Assembly: GCF_041435015.1 (NCBI RefSeq)
Contig: NZ_CP107989.1
Span: 6,758,001 to 6,822,000 of the forward strand
Direction: 5' to 3'
From: Streptomyces canus
GTDB lineage: Bacteria > Actinomycetota > Actinomycetes > Streptomycetales > Streptomycetaceae
Length of the DNA stretch: 64,000 bases
The notes beneath the pieces were generated by a model that was given only the letters and a program-made list of their open reading frames with translations, was not told where the DNA came from and ran no database searches. The position numbers were made by a program, and so were the translations under genes. Position 1 is the stretch's first letter, and every line of letters begins with the position of its first letter. Positions 7,375 through 15,410 of this stretch are shown here, piece by piece.

Positions 7375-8843
7375 AGGTCCGCGGCCGGCCGCCTGCCCGT
7401 GGCCAGGAAGCGGGACACGGTCGCGTCCCCGCACGCGGTGCCGTTGCCGAGGTAGGCGTCGTGGCCGGTGGAGTCGTTGGTGACCATGACGGCACGCCGG
7501 CCGAGCGCCTCGCGGAGCTTGAGGGCACCGCTGAGCGGGGTGGCCACGTCCCGTTCGTTCTGCACCATCAGGACGTTGGCGGGACCTCGGCCGGTGACGT
7601 GCACCGGCGCCTCCTTCGGCTCCCACGGCCAGGCGGCGCACGGCATCGCGTTCCTCGGCATGCCCCCGGTCAGCGGGTACCTCGCGCGGCTCTCGGCCAC
7701 GCCCTCGCGGTAGACCGCCGGGTCGCTCGGCCAGTCGGCGTCGTTGCAGATGGTGGCGGCGGCGACCGCGGCGAGGTTCTGCAGGACCGCCTCGGGCGGT
7801 CCCGCCGGCGCGGGCGGCACCGTGCCCTGCTGCGCGGCGAGGATCAGCTTGGCGAGGGCCGGATAGTCGTCCGGGTCGTAGAAGGAGTCGAGCATCGACT
7901 GGCGCAGGACGTTGCCGTTGAGCTCCGCCGGGTTGGCGCCCGGCCAGGGGATCGGCTCGCGGTCGAGGCGGGCGGCGAGGCGCAGGAAGAGCGGGCGGAC
8001 CTCGGCGGCCGTGTCGGCGAGACGGTCCGGATTGCCGGGTGCGGAGGCCCACTTGGCGAACTCCGGGAAGGTGTCCTCGGCGCCCCGCTCGAACGCGGCC
8101 AGCCAGGCGCGTTCCGCGAGGACGGGGTCCGGGTGGTCGTTGCTGTCCAGGACGACGCGGTCGGTGCGCTGCGGGAACAACTGGAGGTAGGCGGCGCCGA
8201 CATAGGTGCCGTAGGACACGCCCCAGGCGGACACCTTGCGCTCGCCGAGCGCGGCGCGCACACGGTCGAGGTCGCGGGCCTCGTTGAGGGTGGTGATGTG
8301 CCGGATGAGCTCGCCGCCGTTGCGCGCGCAGGCGTCGGAGATGCGCCGGCCCGCGGCCATGGTCGCGTCGACGGAGCCGTCCGGAGCGGGCCAGGGCAGC
8401 AGGGTCGTGCGGGCCAGGTCCCGCTGTTCGAGCCCGCAGTCGACGGCCGTCGAGGGGGCCATCCCGCGCGGCGCGAACCCGATCAGGTCATAGGCGTCCC
8501 GCACGGACTGCGGCAGCTTCTGCCCCTTCTCCGACGGGTCGTTCATGCTGTCACCGCCGGGTCCGCCGGGGATCAGCAGCAGGGCACCGCGCCGGGCGTC
8601 CGGATTCTCGCTGCGGATACGGGAGACGGCGATCTCGATCTGCGGGCCGTCCGGGGCGGCGTAGTCCATGGGCACGGAGACGGTCGCGCACCGCTGACGC
8701 GGATCGAGACCACTGCCCTCGCACTGGGTCCACTTCAGCGCCTGGGCGCCGGAGGAGGCGGAGGCGGACAGCGGGGTCAGGACACCGAAGACGACACCCG
8801 AGGCGGCGGCGATCAGGGCGAGGCTTTTCGTCATCTGCTTCAT
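7362..8843 (-). CDS. Secreted alpha/beta-hydrolase, S33-type tripeptidyl aminopeptidase
   Basis: A 493-residue exported hydrolase related to Streptomyces tripeptidyl aminopeptidases (SlpD/SlpE group, peptidase family S33), which release N-terminal tripeptides outside the cell. The N-terminus is a signal peptide (MKQMTKSLALIAAASGVV... ending near Ala-Ser-Ala-Ser). The oxyanion region is 'LLIPGGPGGDS', the nucleophile elbow is 'WGVSYGTY' with Ser210, and the C-terminal TAP-like domain has 'NERDVATPLSGA' (Asp) and 'TGHDAY' (His). I chose the ATG at 8841-8843 as giving a proper signal peptide; ATG 8834 is an alternative. The gene converges with the PLD-like gene and overlaps its end. Confidence 0.88.
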   Translation of the reverse strand: MKQMTKSLALIAAASGVVFGVLTPLSASASSGAQALKWTQCEGSGLDPRQRCATVSVPMDYAAPDGPQIEIAVSRIRSENPDARRGALLLIPGGPGGDSMNDPSEKGQKLPQSVRDAYDLIGFAPRGMAPSTAVDCGLEQRDLARTTLLPWPAPDGSVDATMAAGRRISDACARNGGELIRHITTLNEARDLDRVRAALGERKVSAWGVSYGTYVGAAYLQLFPQRTDRVVLDSNDHPDPVLAERAWLAAFERGAEDTFPEFAKWASAPGNPDRLADTAAEVRPLFLRLAARLDREPIPWPGANPAELNGNVLRQSMLDSFYDPDDYPALAKLILAAQQGTVPPAPAGPPEAVLQNLAAVAAATICNDADWPSDPAVYREGVAESRARYPLTGGMPRNAMPCAAWPWEPKEAPVHVTGRGPANVLMVQNERDVATPLSGALKLREALGRRAVMVTNDSTGHDAYLGNGTACGDATVSRFLATGRRPAADLYCV

Positions 8844-8900
8844 GGCAGGAGCCTCGCGGATCAACCGCCATGATCCCATCCGGTCAACTGCCGTATGCCC

Positions 8901-8918
8901 AGGGGGGTTTACCCCCCT
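8901..8918. repeat. Perfect short palindrome upstream of recO
   Basis: AGGGGGGT-TT-ACCCCCCT: 8-bp arms around two bases, in the 160-base space between the divergent peptidase and recO genes. The spacer is too tight for a normal RNA hairpin, so it may be an operator or an unimportant G-tract palindrome. Confidence 0.45.
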
Positions 8919-9003
8919 CGAGTCCTGGGGCCCTCAGGGGCGGCGGCCGACCGTCACCGGGCACACCGACGACCACGGCTCCCGCGTAGGCGAGAATGGG
9001 CTC

Positions 9004-9063
9004 ATGAGTCTGTTCCGCTACGACGGCATCGCGCCGCGCGCCCCATGGGGAGGCGTGCGATGA
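9004..9063 (+). CDS. 19-residue leader ORF duplicating the RecO start
   Basis: ATG at 9004 opens a 19-codon ORF that begins MSLFRYDG and ends at TGA 9061-9063, overlapping the recO ATG (9060) as ATGA. RecO itself begins MSLFRDDG, so the small ORF is probably a partial duplication of the recO start region that has shifted frame. Its last 16 bases hold the GGGGAGG ribosome-binding site of recO, so translation of the small ORF could couple to, or interfere with, recO initiation. Whether a peptide is made is unknown. Confidence 0.4.
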   Translation: MSLFRYDGIAPRAPWGGVR

Positions 9064-9812
9064 GTCTCTTCCGGGACGACGGGGTCGTGCTGCGGACGCA
9101 GAAGCTGGGGGAAGCGGACCGGATCATCACGCTGCTCACGCGCGGGCACGGGCGGGTGCGGGCCGTGGCCAGGGGGGTGCGGCGGACCAAGTCGAAGTTC
9201 GGGGCGCGGCTGGAGCCCTTCTCGCATGTCGACGTGCAGTTCTTCTCGCGGGGGAGCGAGCTGGTGGGGCGCGGGCTGCCGCTGTGCACGCAGAGCGAGA
9301 CCATCGCTCCGTACGGTGGCGGGATCGTCTCCGACTACGCCCGGTACACCGCCGGGACGGCCATGCTGGAGACCGCGGAGCGGTTCACCGACCACGAGGG
9401 CGAGCCGGCTGTGCAGCAGTACCTGCTGCTCGTCGGTGCCCTGCGCACCCTCGCCCGGGGCGAGCACGCGCCGCACCTCGTGCTCGACGCGTTCCTGCTG
9501 CGCTCCCTCGCCGTCAACGGCTACGCGCCCAGCTTCAGCGACTGCGCGAAGTGCGGCATGACCGGGCCGAACCGGTTCTTCTCCGTGGCCGCCGGAGGCT
9601 CTGTCTGCGTGGACTGCCGGGTGCCCGGCAGCGTCGTACCGTCGCCGCAGACCCTGGAACTCCTCGCCGCGCTGCTTACGGGAGACTGGGAGACCGCGGA
9701 CGCGAGCGAGCCGCGGCACGTCCGGGAGGGCAGCGGGCTGGTGTCCGCCTACCTGCACTGGCATCTGGAACGCGGGCTCAGATCGCTGCGTTACGTAGAG
9801 AAGCAACCCTGA
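9060..9812 (+). CDS. recO: DNA repair protein RecO
   Basis: A 250-residue recombination mediator. RecO anneals complementary single strands and, with RecR, helps RecA displace SSB during gap repair. The N-terminal OB-fold has 'VLRTQKLGEADRIITLLTRGHG', the typical RecO opening, and 'RRTKSKFGARLEPFSHVD'. A C-terminal four-cysteine zinc-binding region is seen as 'CAKCGMTG' and 'CVDCR'. The ATG at 9060 is preceded by GGGGAGG with 7-base spacing. The gene is followed after 19 bases by uppS, the same order I recall in S. coelicolor (SCO2510-SCO2509). Confidence 0.96.
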   Translation: MSLFRDDGVVLRTQKLGEADRIITLLTRGHGRVRAVARGVRRTKSKFGARLEPFSHVDVQFFSRGSELVGRGLPLCTQSETIAPYGGGIVSDYARYTAGTAMLETAERFTDHEGEPAVQQYLLLVGALRTLARGEHAPHLVLDAFLLRSLAVNGYAPSFSDCAKCGMTGPNRFFSVAAGGSVCVDCRVPGSVVPSPQTLELLAALLTGDWETADASEPRHVREGSGLVSAYLHWHLERGLRSLRYVEKQP

Positions 9813-9831
9813 GAGGGAGACGAGAACCACC

Positions 9832-10680
9832 ATGGTCGTACGCGGGATCCTCGGTCGTCAGCGCCGTGAGTACAGGACGCCGGAGCCGCACCCGTCCGGT
9901 GCCCGCGCGCCGAAGCTCCCCGGTGAGCTGATCCCCGAGCATGTGGCGATCGTCATGGACGGGAACGGCCGGTGGGCCAAGGAGCGCGGGCTGCCCAGGA
10001 CGGAAGGGCACAAGGTCGGCGCCGAGCGGGTGCTGGACGTGCTCCAGGGCGCCATCGAGGCCGGCGTGAAGAACATCTCGCTGTACGCCTTCTCCACCGA
10101 GAACTGGAAGCGCTCGCCCGACGAGGTCCGCTTCCTCATGAACTTCAACCGGGACTTCATCCGCAAGACCCGCGACCAGCTCGACGAGCTCGGTATCCGG
10201 GTGCGCTGGGTGGGCCGGATGCCCAAGCTGTGGAAGTCCGTGGCCAAGGAGCTCCAGGTCGCCCAGGAGCAGACCAAGGGCAACGACAAACTGACCCTGT
10301 ACTTCTGCATGAACTACGGCGGCCGGGCCGAGATCGCCGATGCCGCGCAGGCCCTCGCCGAGGACGTGAAGGCGGGCCGGCTCGACCCCTCCAAGGTCAA
10401 CGAGAAGACCCTCGCGAAGTACCTGTACTACCCGGACATGCCCGACGTGGACCTGTTCCTGCGGCCCAGCGGCGAGCAGCGCACCTCCAACTACCTGCTC
10501 TGGCAGAGCGCCTACGCCGAGATGGTCTTCCAGGACGTCCTGTGGCCCGATTTCGACCGCCGTGATCTGTGGCGGGCGTGTGTCGAGTTCGCCTCCCGGG
10601 ACCGGCGCTTCGGCGGAGCCGTCCCGAACGAGGAGCTGCTCGCCATGGAGGAAGCGATGAAGGGCGAGCCGGAGAACTGA
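9832..10680 (+). CDS. uppS: Isoprenyl transferase (cis-prenyl diphosphate synthase)
   Basis: A 282-residue enzyme that elongates a short allylic diphosphate with isopentenyl diphosphate in cis configuration to make the lipid carrier for peptidoglycan and other wall glycans. The family signature 'HVAIVMDGNGRWAKERGLPR' places the catalytic aspartate at residue 43; 'SLYAFSTENWKRSP' and the pyrophosphate-binding 'DVDLFLRPSGEQRTSNYLLWQ' are intact, as is the C-terminal 'RDRRFGG'. The N-terminal 30 residues are a basic extension common in actinobacteria. A GAGAGGGAGACGAG ribosome-binding region precedes the ATG. It lies directly downstream of recO, and its end is 33 bases from the end of a convergent protease gene. 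Confidence 0.96.
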   Translation: MVVRGILGRQRREYRTPEPHPSGARAPKLPGELIPEHVAIVMDGNGRWAKERGLPRTEGHKVGAERVLDVLQGAIEAGVKNISLYAFSTENWKRSPDEVRFLMNFNRDFIRKTRDQLDELGIRVRWVGRMPKLWKSVAKELQVAQEQTKGNDKLTLYFCMNYGGRAEIADAAQALAEDVKAGRLDPSKVNEKTLAKYLYYPDMPDVDLFLRPSGEQRTSNYLLWQSAYAEMVFQDVLWPDFDRRDLWRACVEFASRDRRFGGAVPNEELLAMEEAMKGEPEN

Positions 10681-10713
10681 CCTCCGACCCGCCCGTCGTC
10701 GTCGTTCAGGGGA

Positions 10714-13113
10714 TCAGCTCGTCGTCACCGCCGTGTCGTCGATCACGAAGCTGGTCTGGAGCGAGGAGTCCTCGACGCCGGTGAACTTCAGGGCGACCGT
10801 CTGACCGGCGAAGGCCGACAGGCTGAAGGACTTCTGGACGTATCCGGAGGCCGCGTTCAGGTTCGAGTACGTGGCCAGGGTCGTCGACCCGGCGGTCACC
10901 GTCAGCTTGTCGTACTGCGTGCTGGTGGTGGTCTCCGCGGTGTCGACGTGCAGGTAGAAGGTGAACGTCGTTCCCGTGCAGCCGCTCGGGATCGTCACCG
11001 ACTGGGAGAGCGTGTCGGTGTGGGTGGAGCCGTAGCCGTCCAGCCAGGCCTTGTACGAGCCGGTGCGGGCGGCCTGGCTGCTGGAGTTGGTGATCACCCC
11101 GCTGCTCGCGGTCCAGGTGGTGCTGCCCGACTCGAAGCCCTGGTTGCCCAGCAGCTGGGAGGAGGTGCAGCTGCCGCCGCCCGACGAGCTCACCGTCCAG
11201 GTGAAGGACGCCGTACCGGTGGCTCCGGTGCTGTCGGTCACCGTGACCGTGGTGCTGTAGCTGCCGGCCGTGGTCGGGGTGCCGGAGATCAGCCCCGTGG
11301 AGCTGCTGATCGACAGACCGGTCGGCAGTCCGGTCGCGGAGTAAGTCGGTGAGCCGCTGTTGGTGGAACTGGCCGAGACCTGAAGGGATACGGCGGTCCC
11401 GACCGTGGTGGACTGGCTGCCCGGGTTGGTCACCGTCACACCGGTCGACGGCACGGTGATGTGGCTGCCGACGTTGATGCCCGCGAAGGCGTTGCCGACC
11501 CCGGCGTACTGCGCCGAGCCGGCGCCGTACAGCGACGCGGCGGCGTTCAGCGCGGCGGTCCGGGCCCCGGCGTAGTTGGTGCTGGACGTCATGTACGTCG
11601 TCAGCGCCTTGTACCAGATCTGCAGGGCGGCGGCCCGGCCGATGCCGGCGACGGCGACCCCGTCGGACGTGGTGCTGTTGTACGTGACCCCGTTGATGGT
11701 CTTGGTGCCGCTGCCCTCGGAGAGCAGGTAGAACATGTGGTTCGCGGGCCCGGACGAGTAGTGCACGTCGAGGTTGCCGACCCCCGAGTACCAGCTGTCG
11801 GCCGAGCCGCCGTCCTTGCTCGGCTTGTCCATGTACCGCAGCGGCGTGCCGTCGCCGTTGATGTCGATCTTCTCGCCGATGAGGTAGTCGCCGACGTCGG
11901 AGGAGTTCGCCGCGTAGAACTCCACTCCGGTGCCGAAGATGTCGGAGGTCGCCTCGTTCAGGCCCCCCGACTCACCGGTGTAGTCGAGGCCGGCGGTGTT
12001 GGAGGTGACGCCGTGGCTCATCTCGTGACCGGCCACGTCCAGTGAGGTCAGCGCGTGGGTGCCGCCGGAGCCGTCGCCGTAGGTCATGCAGAAGCAGTCG
12101 TCGTCCCAGAAGGCGTTGACGTACGACGAGCTGTAGTGGACGCGGCTGTACGCGGCGACACCGTCGTTCTTGATGCCGCTGCGGCCGAAGGTGTTCTTGT
12201 AGAAGTCCCAGGTCTCCTGGGCGCCGTAGTGGGCGTCGACACCGGCGGTCTGGGTGTTGGAGCCGGAACCGGTGCCCCAGACGTCGTCGGTGTCGGTCAT
12301 CAGGGTGCCGGTGCCCGACGTGCCGTTGTTGAGGCTGTACGTCTTGTGGCCGCCGCGCGAGGTGTCGTACAGCTGGTACGTCGAACCGGACAGCGTGGTG
12401 CCCATGGTCACCGTGCCGCTGTACTGGCTGGTGCCGGTGCCGGTCTCGACGCCCTCGAAGCGGGAGAGCTCGGCGCCGGTCGTGGCGTCGGTGACGACGT
12501 GCAGCTTGCTGGGCGTGCCGTCGTCCTGGAAGCCGGAGACCACCGTCTCCCACGCGAGCTTCGGCGTGCCCGAGCCCGCCCAGATCACCTTGCGGGCACT
12601 CTGTGCGGCGGGGTTCTCGGCGTCGAGCGCCTTGGCGGTCCTCAGCGCCTTGGTCTCGGCGGACGCCTTGCTGTACGCGGCGGTCGTGGACCTGACCGAG
12701 ACGGTACGGCGGTTGTTGTTGAAGGTGGTGCTGAGCGTGCCCGTCGCCTGGGCGGCCGGGGGCGTGTGCACGACCAGGTCGCCGCCGAGGACGGGAAGAC
12801 CGTCGTAGGTGCGCTCGTAGCGGGTGTGGAGGGTGCCGTCGTTGTCCTTGACGACGTCCTTGACGACCAGCTTCTCCTTGGCGCCGAGGCCGAGGGAGTC
12901 GGCGGTCGCGCCGGTCCTGCCCGACGCGCTCTTGATCAGCGCCGTGCGCTGGGCCGGGGAGAGCTTCGCCTCCAGGCCTCCGGCGCGCAGGGGGCTGGGG
13001 TGGGGGGCTGCGGGCTTCGCGGTCGCGGGGACCGTCTGGATCCCTACGGCGAGCAGTGATGCGGCGGCGACCAGGGACGCGGCGGCGGCCGATCTTCGGG
13101 GGGAGGGTCTCAC
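10714..13113 (-). CDS. Secreted M4 (thermolysin-like) neutral metalloprotease
   Basis: A 799-residue extracellular zinc endopeptidase. It starts at GTG 13113 after AGGAG and has a signal peptide (residues 1-33, ending ATAKP), an FTP/PepSY-type propeptide (about 45-215), and an M4 catalytic domain. The zinc motif is HEMSH with His363 and His367, and the third ligand region is 'NEATSDIFG' near residue 387. The C-terminal helical M4 half ends with 'SLYGAGSAQYAGVGNAF'. Two extra modules follow: a putative Ig-like (He_PIG) domain rich in Thr/Ser/Gly (about 565-650) and a beta-sandwich resembling a proprotein convertase P-type or carbohydrate-binding fold (about 660-799). It stands alone, convergent with uppS. 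Another M4 protease ends at the right edge of the window. Confidence 0.93.
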   Translation of the reverse strand: MRPSPRRSAAAASLVAAASLLAVGIQTVPATAKPAAPHPSPLRAGGLEAKLSPAQRTALIKSASGRTGATADSLGLGAKEKLVVKDVVKDNDGTLHTRYERTYDGLPVLGGDLVVHTPPAAQATGTLSTTFNNNRRTVSVRSTTAAYSKASAETKALRTAKALDAENPAAQSARKVIWAGSGTPKLAWETVVSGFQDDGTPSKLHVVTDATTGAELSRFEGVETGTGTSQYSGTVTMGTTLSGSTYQLYDTSRGGHKTYSLNNGTSGTGTLMTDTDDVWGTGSGSNTQTAGVDAHYGAQETWDFYKNTFGRSGIKNDGVAAYSRVHYSSSYVNAFWDDDCFCMTYGDGSGGTHALTSLDVAGHEMSHGVTSNTAGLDYTGESGGLNEATSDIFGTGVEFYAANSSDVGDYLIGEKIDINGDGTPLRYMDKPSKDGGSADSWYSGVGNLDVHYSSGPANHMFYLLSEGSGTKTINGVTYNSTTSDGVAVAGIGRAAALQIWYKALTTYMTSSTNYAGARTAALNAAASLYGAGSAQYAGVGNAFAGINVGSHITVPSTGVTVTNPGSQSTTVGTAVSLQVSASSTNSGSPTYSATGLPTGLSISSSTGLISGTPTTAGSYSTTVTVTDSTGATGTASFTWTVSSSGGGSCTSSQLLGNQGFESGSTTWTASSGVITNSSSQAARTGSYKAWLDGYGSTHTDTLSQSVTIPSGCTGTTFTFYLHVDTAETTTSTQYDKLTVTAGSTTLATYSNLNAASGYVQKSFSLSAFAGQTVALKFTGVEDSSLQTSFVIDDTAVTTS

Positions 13114-13260
13114 TCGTACTCCTACTGCGACAGGGGTGGAGGTGCCGTGCGGGAACTGCGTGAGAGCTGGGGGGAGCGTGGCACTGTTGACCCGTCCATG
13201 TCATGCAAAGGAGGCCGAGTCAAGGGTTAACCCTCGGCTCGGCTGTGAGGTCCTTGTGTG

Positions 13261-13677
13261 TCAGCCCTGGGCGGCCGCGCAGTCCGCGCAGGTGCCGAAG
13301 ATCTCCACGGTGTGCGCCACGTTGACGTATCCGTGCTCGGCGGCGATCGCGTCGGCCCACTTCTCGACGGCCGGTCCCTCGACCTCCACCGCCTTGCCGC
13401 AGACCCGGCAGACCAGGTGGTGGTGGTGCTCGCCGCTGGAGCAGCGGCGGTAGACGGACTCGCCGTCGGAGGTGCGCAGGACGTCGACCTCGCCCGCGTC
13501 GGCGAGGTTCTGGAGGGTGCGGTAGACCGTGGTCAGACCGACGGCGTCACCCTTGTGCTTGAGCATGTCGTGCAGTTCCTGTGCGCTGCGGAACTCGTCG
13601 ACCTCGTCGAGGGCCGCCGCCACGGCGGCCCGCTGCCGGGTCGAGCGGCCCTTCACGGGCGGTCCTGCGGTCGTCAC
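13261..13677 (-). CDS. zur: Zinc uptake regulator Zur (Fur family)
   Basis: A 138-residue Fur-family repressor that binds DNA when loaded with zinc. The winged-helix part includes 'STRQRAAVAAALDEV' and 'GLTTVYRTLQNLADAGEVDV'. The metal-binding part has the histidine cluster 'SGEHHHHLVCRVCGK' and the second structural zinc pair 'FGTCADCAAAQG' at the very C-terminus, both typical of Zur. GTG at 13675-13677 is chosen because AAGGAGGAACCC sits directly upstream; longer frames are not supported. It sits 58 bases downstream of the znuB gene on the same strand, and a likely Zur site overlaps the start of znuA at the front of the cluster, so the system is probably self-limiting. Confidence 0.95.
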   Translation of the reverse strand: MTTAGPPVKGRSTRQRAAVAAALDEVDEFRSAQELHDMLKHKGDAVGLTTVYRTLQNLADAGEVDVLRTSDGESVYRRCSSGEHHHHLVCRVCGKAVEVEGPAVEKWADAIAAEHGYVNVAHTVEIFGTCADCAAAQG

Positions 13678-13735
13678 GGGTTCCTCCTTCGTTCGGCGCC
13701 TGCCGGGCCATTGTGCCAGCCCGGCCTGTGCCGGG

Positions 13736-14638
13736 TCAGACGCCGATCGTGCCGTCCGACTCCCGACTGGCCGGAATCGCACACTCCGCGGGGTCCGGGG
13801 CGGGTTGCGCGGCCGCGGCCGCCCGGGCCCGTCGCCTGGCCAGCGGGGTGGCAAGGCCCGTCAGCACGATGAACGCCCCGATGGTCAGCAGCACGATCGT
13901 CGCGCCGGGCGGCACGTCCTGGTAGTACGAGGTCACGGTGCCACCGATCGTCACCGTCACGCCGATCGCCACCGCGACCGCGAAGGTCGCCGCGAAGCTC
14001 CGGGTGAGCTGCTGCGCCGCCGCCACCGGCACCACCATCAGCGCGCTCACCAGCAGCAGCCCGACCACGCGCATCGCCACGGTCACCGTCACCGCGGCCG
14101 TGACCGCGGTCAGCAGGTTGAGCGCGCGCACCGGGAGACCGGTGACCCGCGCGAACTCCTCGTCCTGGCTGACCGCGAACAACTGCCGGCGCAGACCGAG
14201 GGTGACGAGCACCACGAACGCGGCGAGCAGACAGATCGCCGTCACGTCGGACTGCGAGACCGTCGAGAGCGAACCGAAGAGGTAGGACGTCAGGTTGGCG
14301 TTGGAGCCGCCGGGCGCGAGGTTGATGAACATCACGCCGCCGGCCATACCGCCGTAGAAGAGCATCGCGAGGGCGATGTCACCCCGCGTCCTGCCGTACC
14401 AGCGGATCAGCTCCATGAGGACCGCGCCGAGGACCGAGACGAGGGTCGCCATCCACACCGGTGACCAGGAGAGCAGGAATCCGAGACCGACGCCGGTCAT
14501 CGCGACATGGCCGATGCCGTCGCCCATGAGGGCCTGGCGGCGCTGGACGAGGTAGATGCCGACGGCGGGGGCGGTGACGCCGACCAGGACGGCGGCGAGC
14601 AGCGCCCGCTGCATGAAGGCGTAGTCGAGGAAGTCCAT
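13736..14638 (-). CDS. znuB: Zinc ABC transporter permease
   Basis: A 300-residue integral membrane protein of the ABC-3 (ZnuB/MntB) family with about eight hydrophobic helices. Typical motifs include 'MDFLDYAFMQRALLAAVLVG' at the start, 'YLVQRRQALMGDGIGHVAMTGVG' after the first helices and 'GLLLVSALMVVPVAAAQ' late in the chain. Its ATG overlaps the stop of the ATPase gene by one base (14638), so the two are translationally coupled. Together with ZnuA and ZnuC it imports Zn(2+) across the cytoplasmic membrane. Assignment to zinc rather than manganese rests on the neighbouring zur gene and on the His/Asp-rich binding protein. Confidence 0.93.
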   Translation of the reverse strand: MDFLDYAFMQRALLAAVLVGVTAPAVGIYLVQRRQALMGDGIGHVAMTGVGLGFLLSWSPVWMATLVSVLGAVLMELIRWYGRTRGDIALAMLFYGGMAGGVMFINLAPGGSNANLTSYLFGSLSTVSQSDVTAICLLAAFVVLVTLGLRRQLFAVSQDEEFARVTGLPVRALNLLTAVTAAVTVTVAMRVVGLLLVSALMVVPVAAAQQLTRSFAATFAVAVAIGVTVTIGGTVTSYYQDVPPGATIVLLTIGAFIVLTGLATPLARRRARAAAAAQPAPDPAECAIPASRESDGTIGV

Positions 14639-15396
14639 CAGCTCAGCAGTCCCGTGCGGATCGGCTCGTGGTCGTGGGGGTGGACGTGGTCGTGGCCCGG
14701 CAGGGCGTGCTGGCCGACGGCTCGCGGGGGCGGTCCGTCGTGCTGGACGCAGCCGTCGCGCAGGACGACCGCCCGGTCGATCAGGGGCTCCAGCGGGCCG
14801 AGTTCGTGCAGCACGAGCAGCACCGTGGTGCCCTGGGCGACCTGTTCGCCGAGCGTCCGGGCCAGCACCTCCTGGCTGGCCAGGTCCACGCCCGCCATCG
14901 GCTCGTCCATGATCAGCAGTTCGGGTTCGGCGGCGAGCGCGCGGGCGATCAGCACCCGCTGGTGCTGGCCCCCGGAGAGGGCATTGACGGAGTCCTTCGC
15001 GCGGTCCGCCATGCCGACCAGCTCCAGGGCCCGGCGCACGGCTTCCTTGTCGGCCTTGCGGAGCACACCGAAGCGGGCGCGGGACAGGCGCCCGGAGGAG
15101 ACGATCTCGGTGACGGTCGCCGGGACGCCGCCCGCGGCGGTGGTGCGCTGCGGGACGTACCCGACCCGCGCCCAGTCCCCGAACCGCCCGCGCGGGGTGC
15201 CGAAGAGGTCGATCTCCCCTGCCGACAGGGGCACTTGGCCGATGATCGTGCGGATCGCGGTGGACTTGCCGGAGCCGTTGGCGCCGAGCAGCGCGACGAC
15301 CTCACCGCGGTGCACGGTGACGTCGATGCCGCGCAGGACGGGCCGCGAGCCCAGGTCGGCGCGGACTCCGCGCAGCGCGATGACGGGCTCGGTCAT
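14638..15396 (-). CDS. znuC: Zinc ABC transporter ATP-binding protein
   Basis: A 252-residue ABC ATPase that powers the zinc importer. Walker A 'GANGSGKST' is at residues 38-46, the ABC signature is 'LSGGQHQRVLIARAL', and Walker B is 'LLIMDEPMAGVD'. I favour the ATG at 15394-15396, which has GGAGG six bases upstream; an ATG at 15414 overlapping the znuA stop (ATGA) is possible and would add six residues. The C-terminus ends in a histidine-rich run, 'GHDHVHPHDHEPIR', which could bind zinc and act as a local metal sensor or store. The end overlaps the permease start. Confidence 0.93.
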   Translation of the reverse strand: MTEPVIALRGVRADLGSRPVLRGIDVTVHRGEVVALLGANGSGKSTAIRTIIGQVPLSAGEIDLFGTPRGRFGDWARVGYVPQRTTAAGGVPATVTEIVSSGRLSRARFGVLRKADKEAVRRALELVGMADRAKDSVNALSGGQHQRVLIARALAAEPELLIMDEPMAGVDLASQEVLARTLGEQVAQGTTVLLVLHELGPLEPLIDRAVVLRDGCVQHDGPPPRAVGQHALPGHDHVHPHDHEPIRTGLLS

Positions 15397-15410
15397 GCCG
15401 TCCTCCGGTG

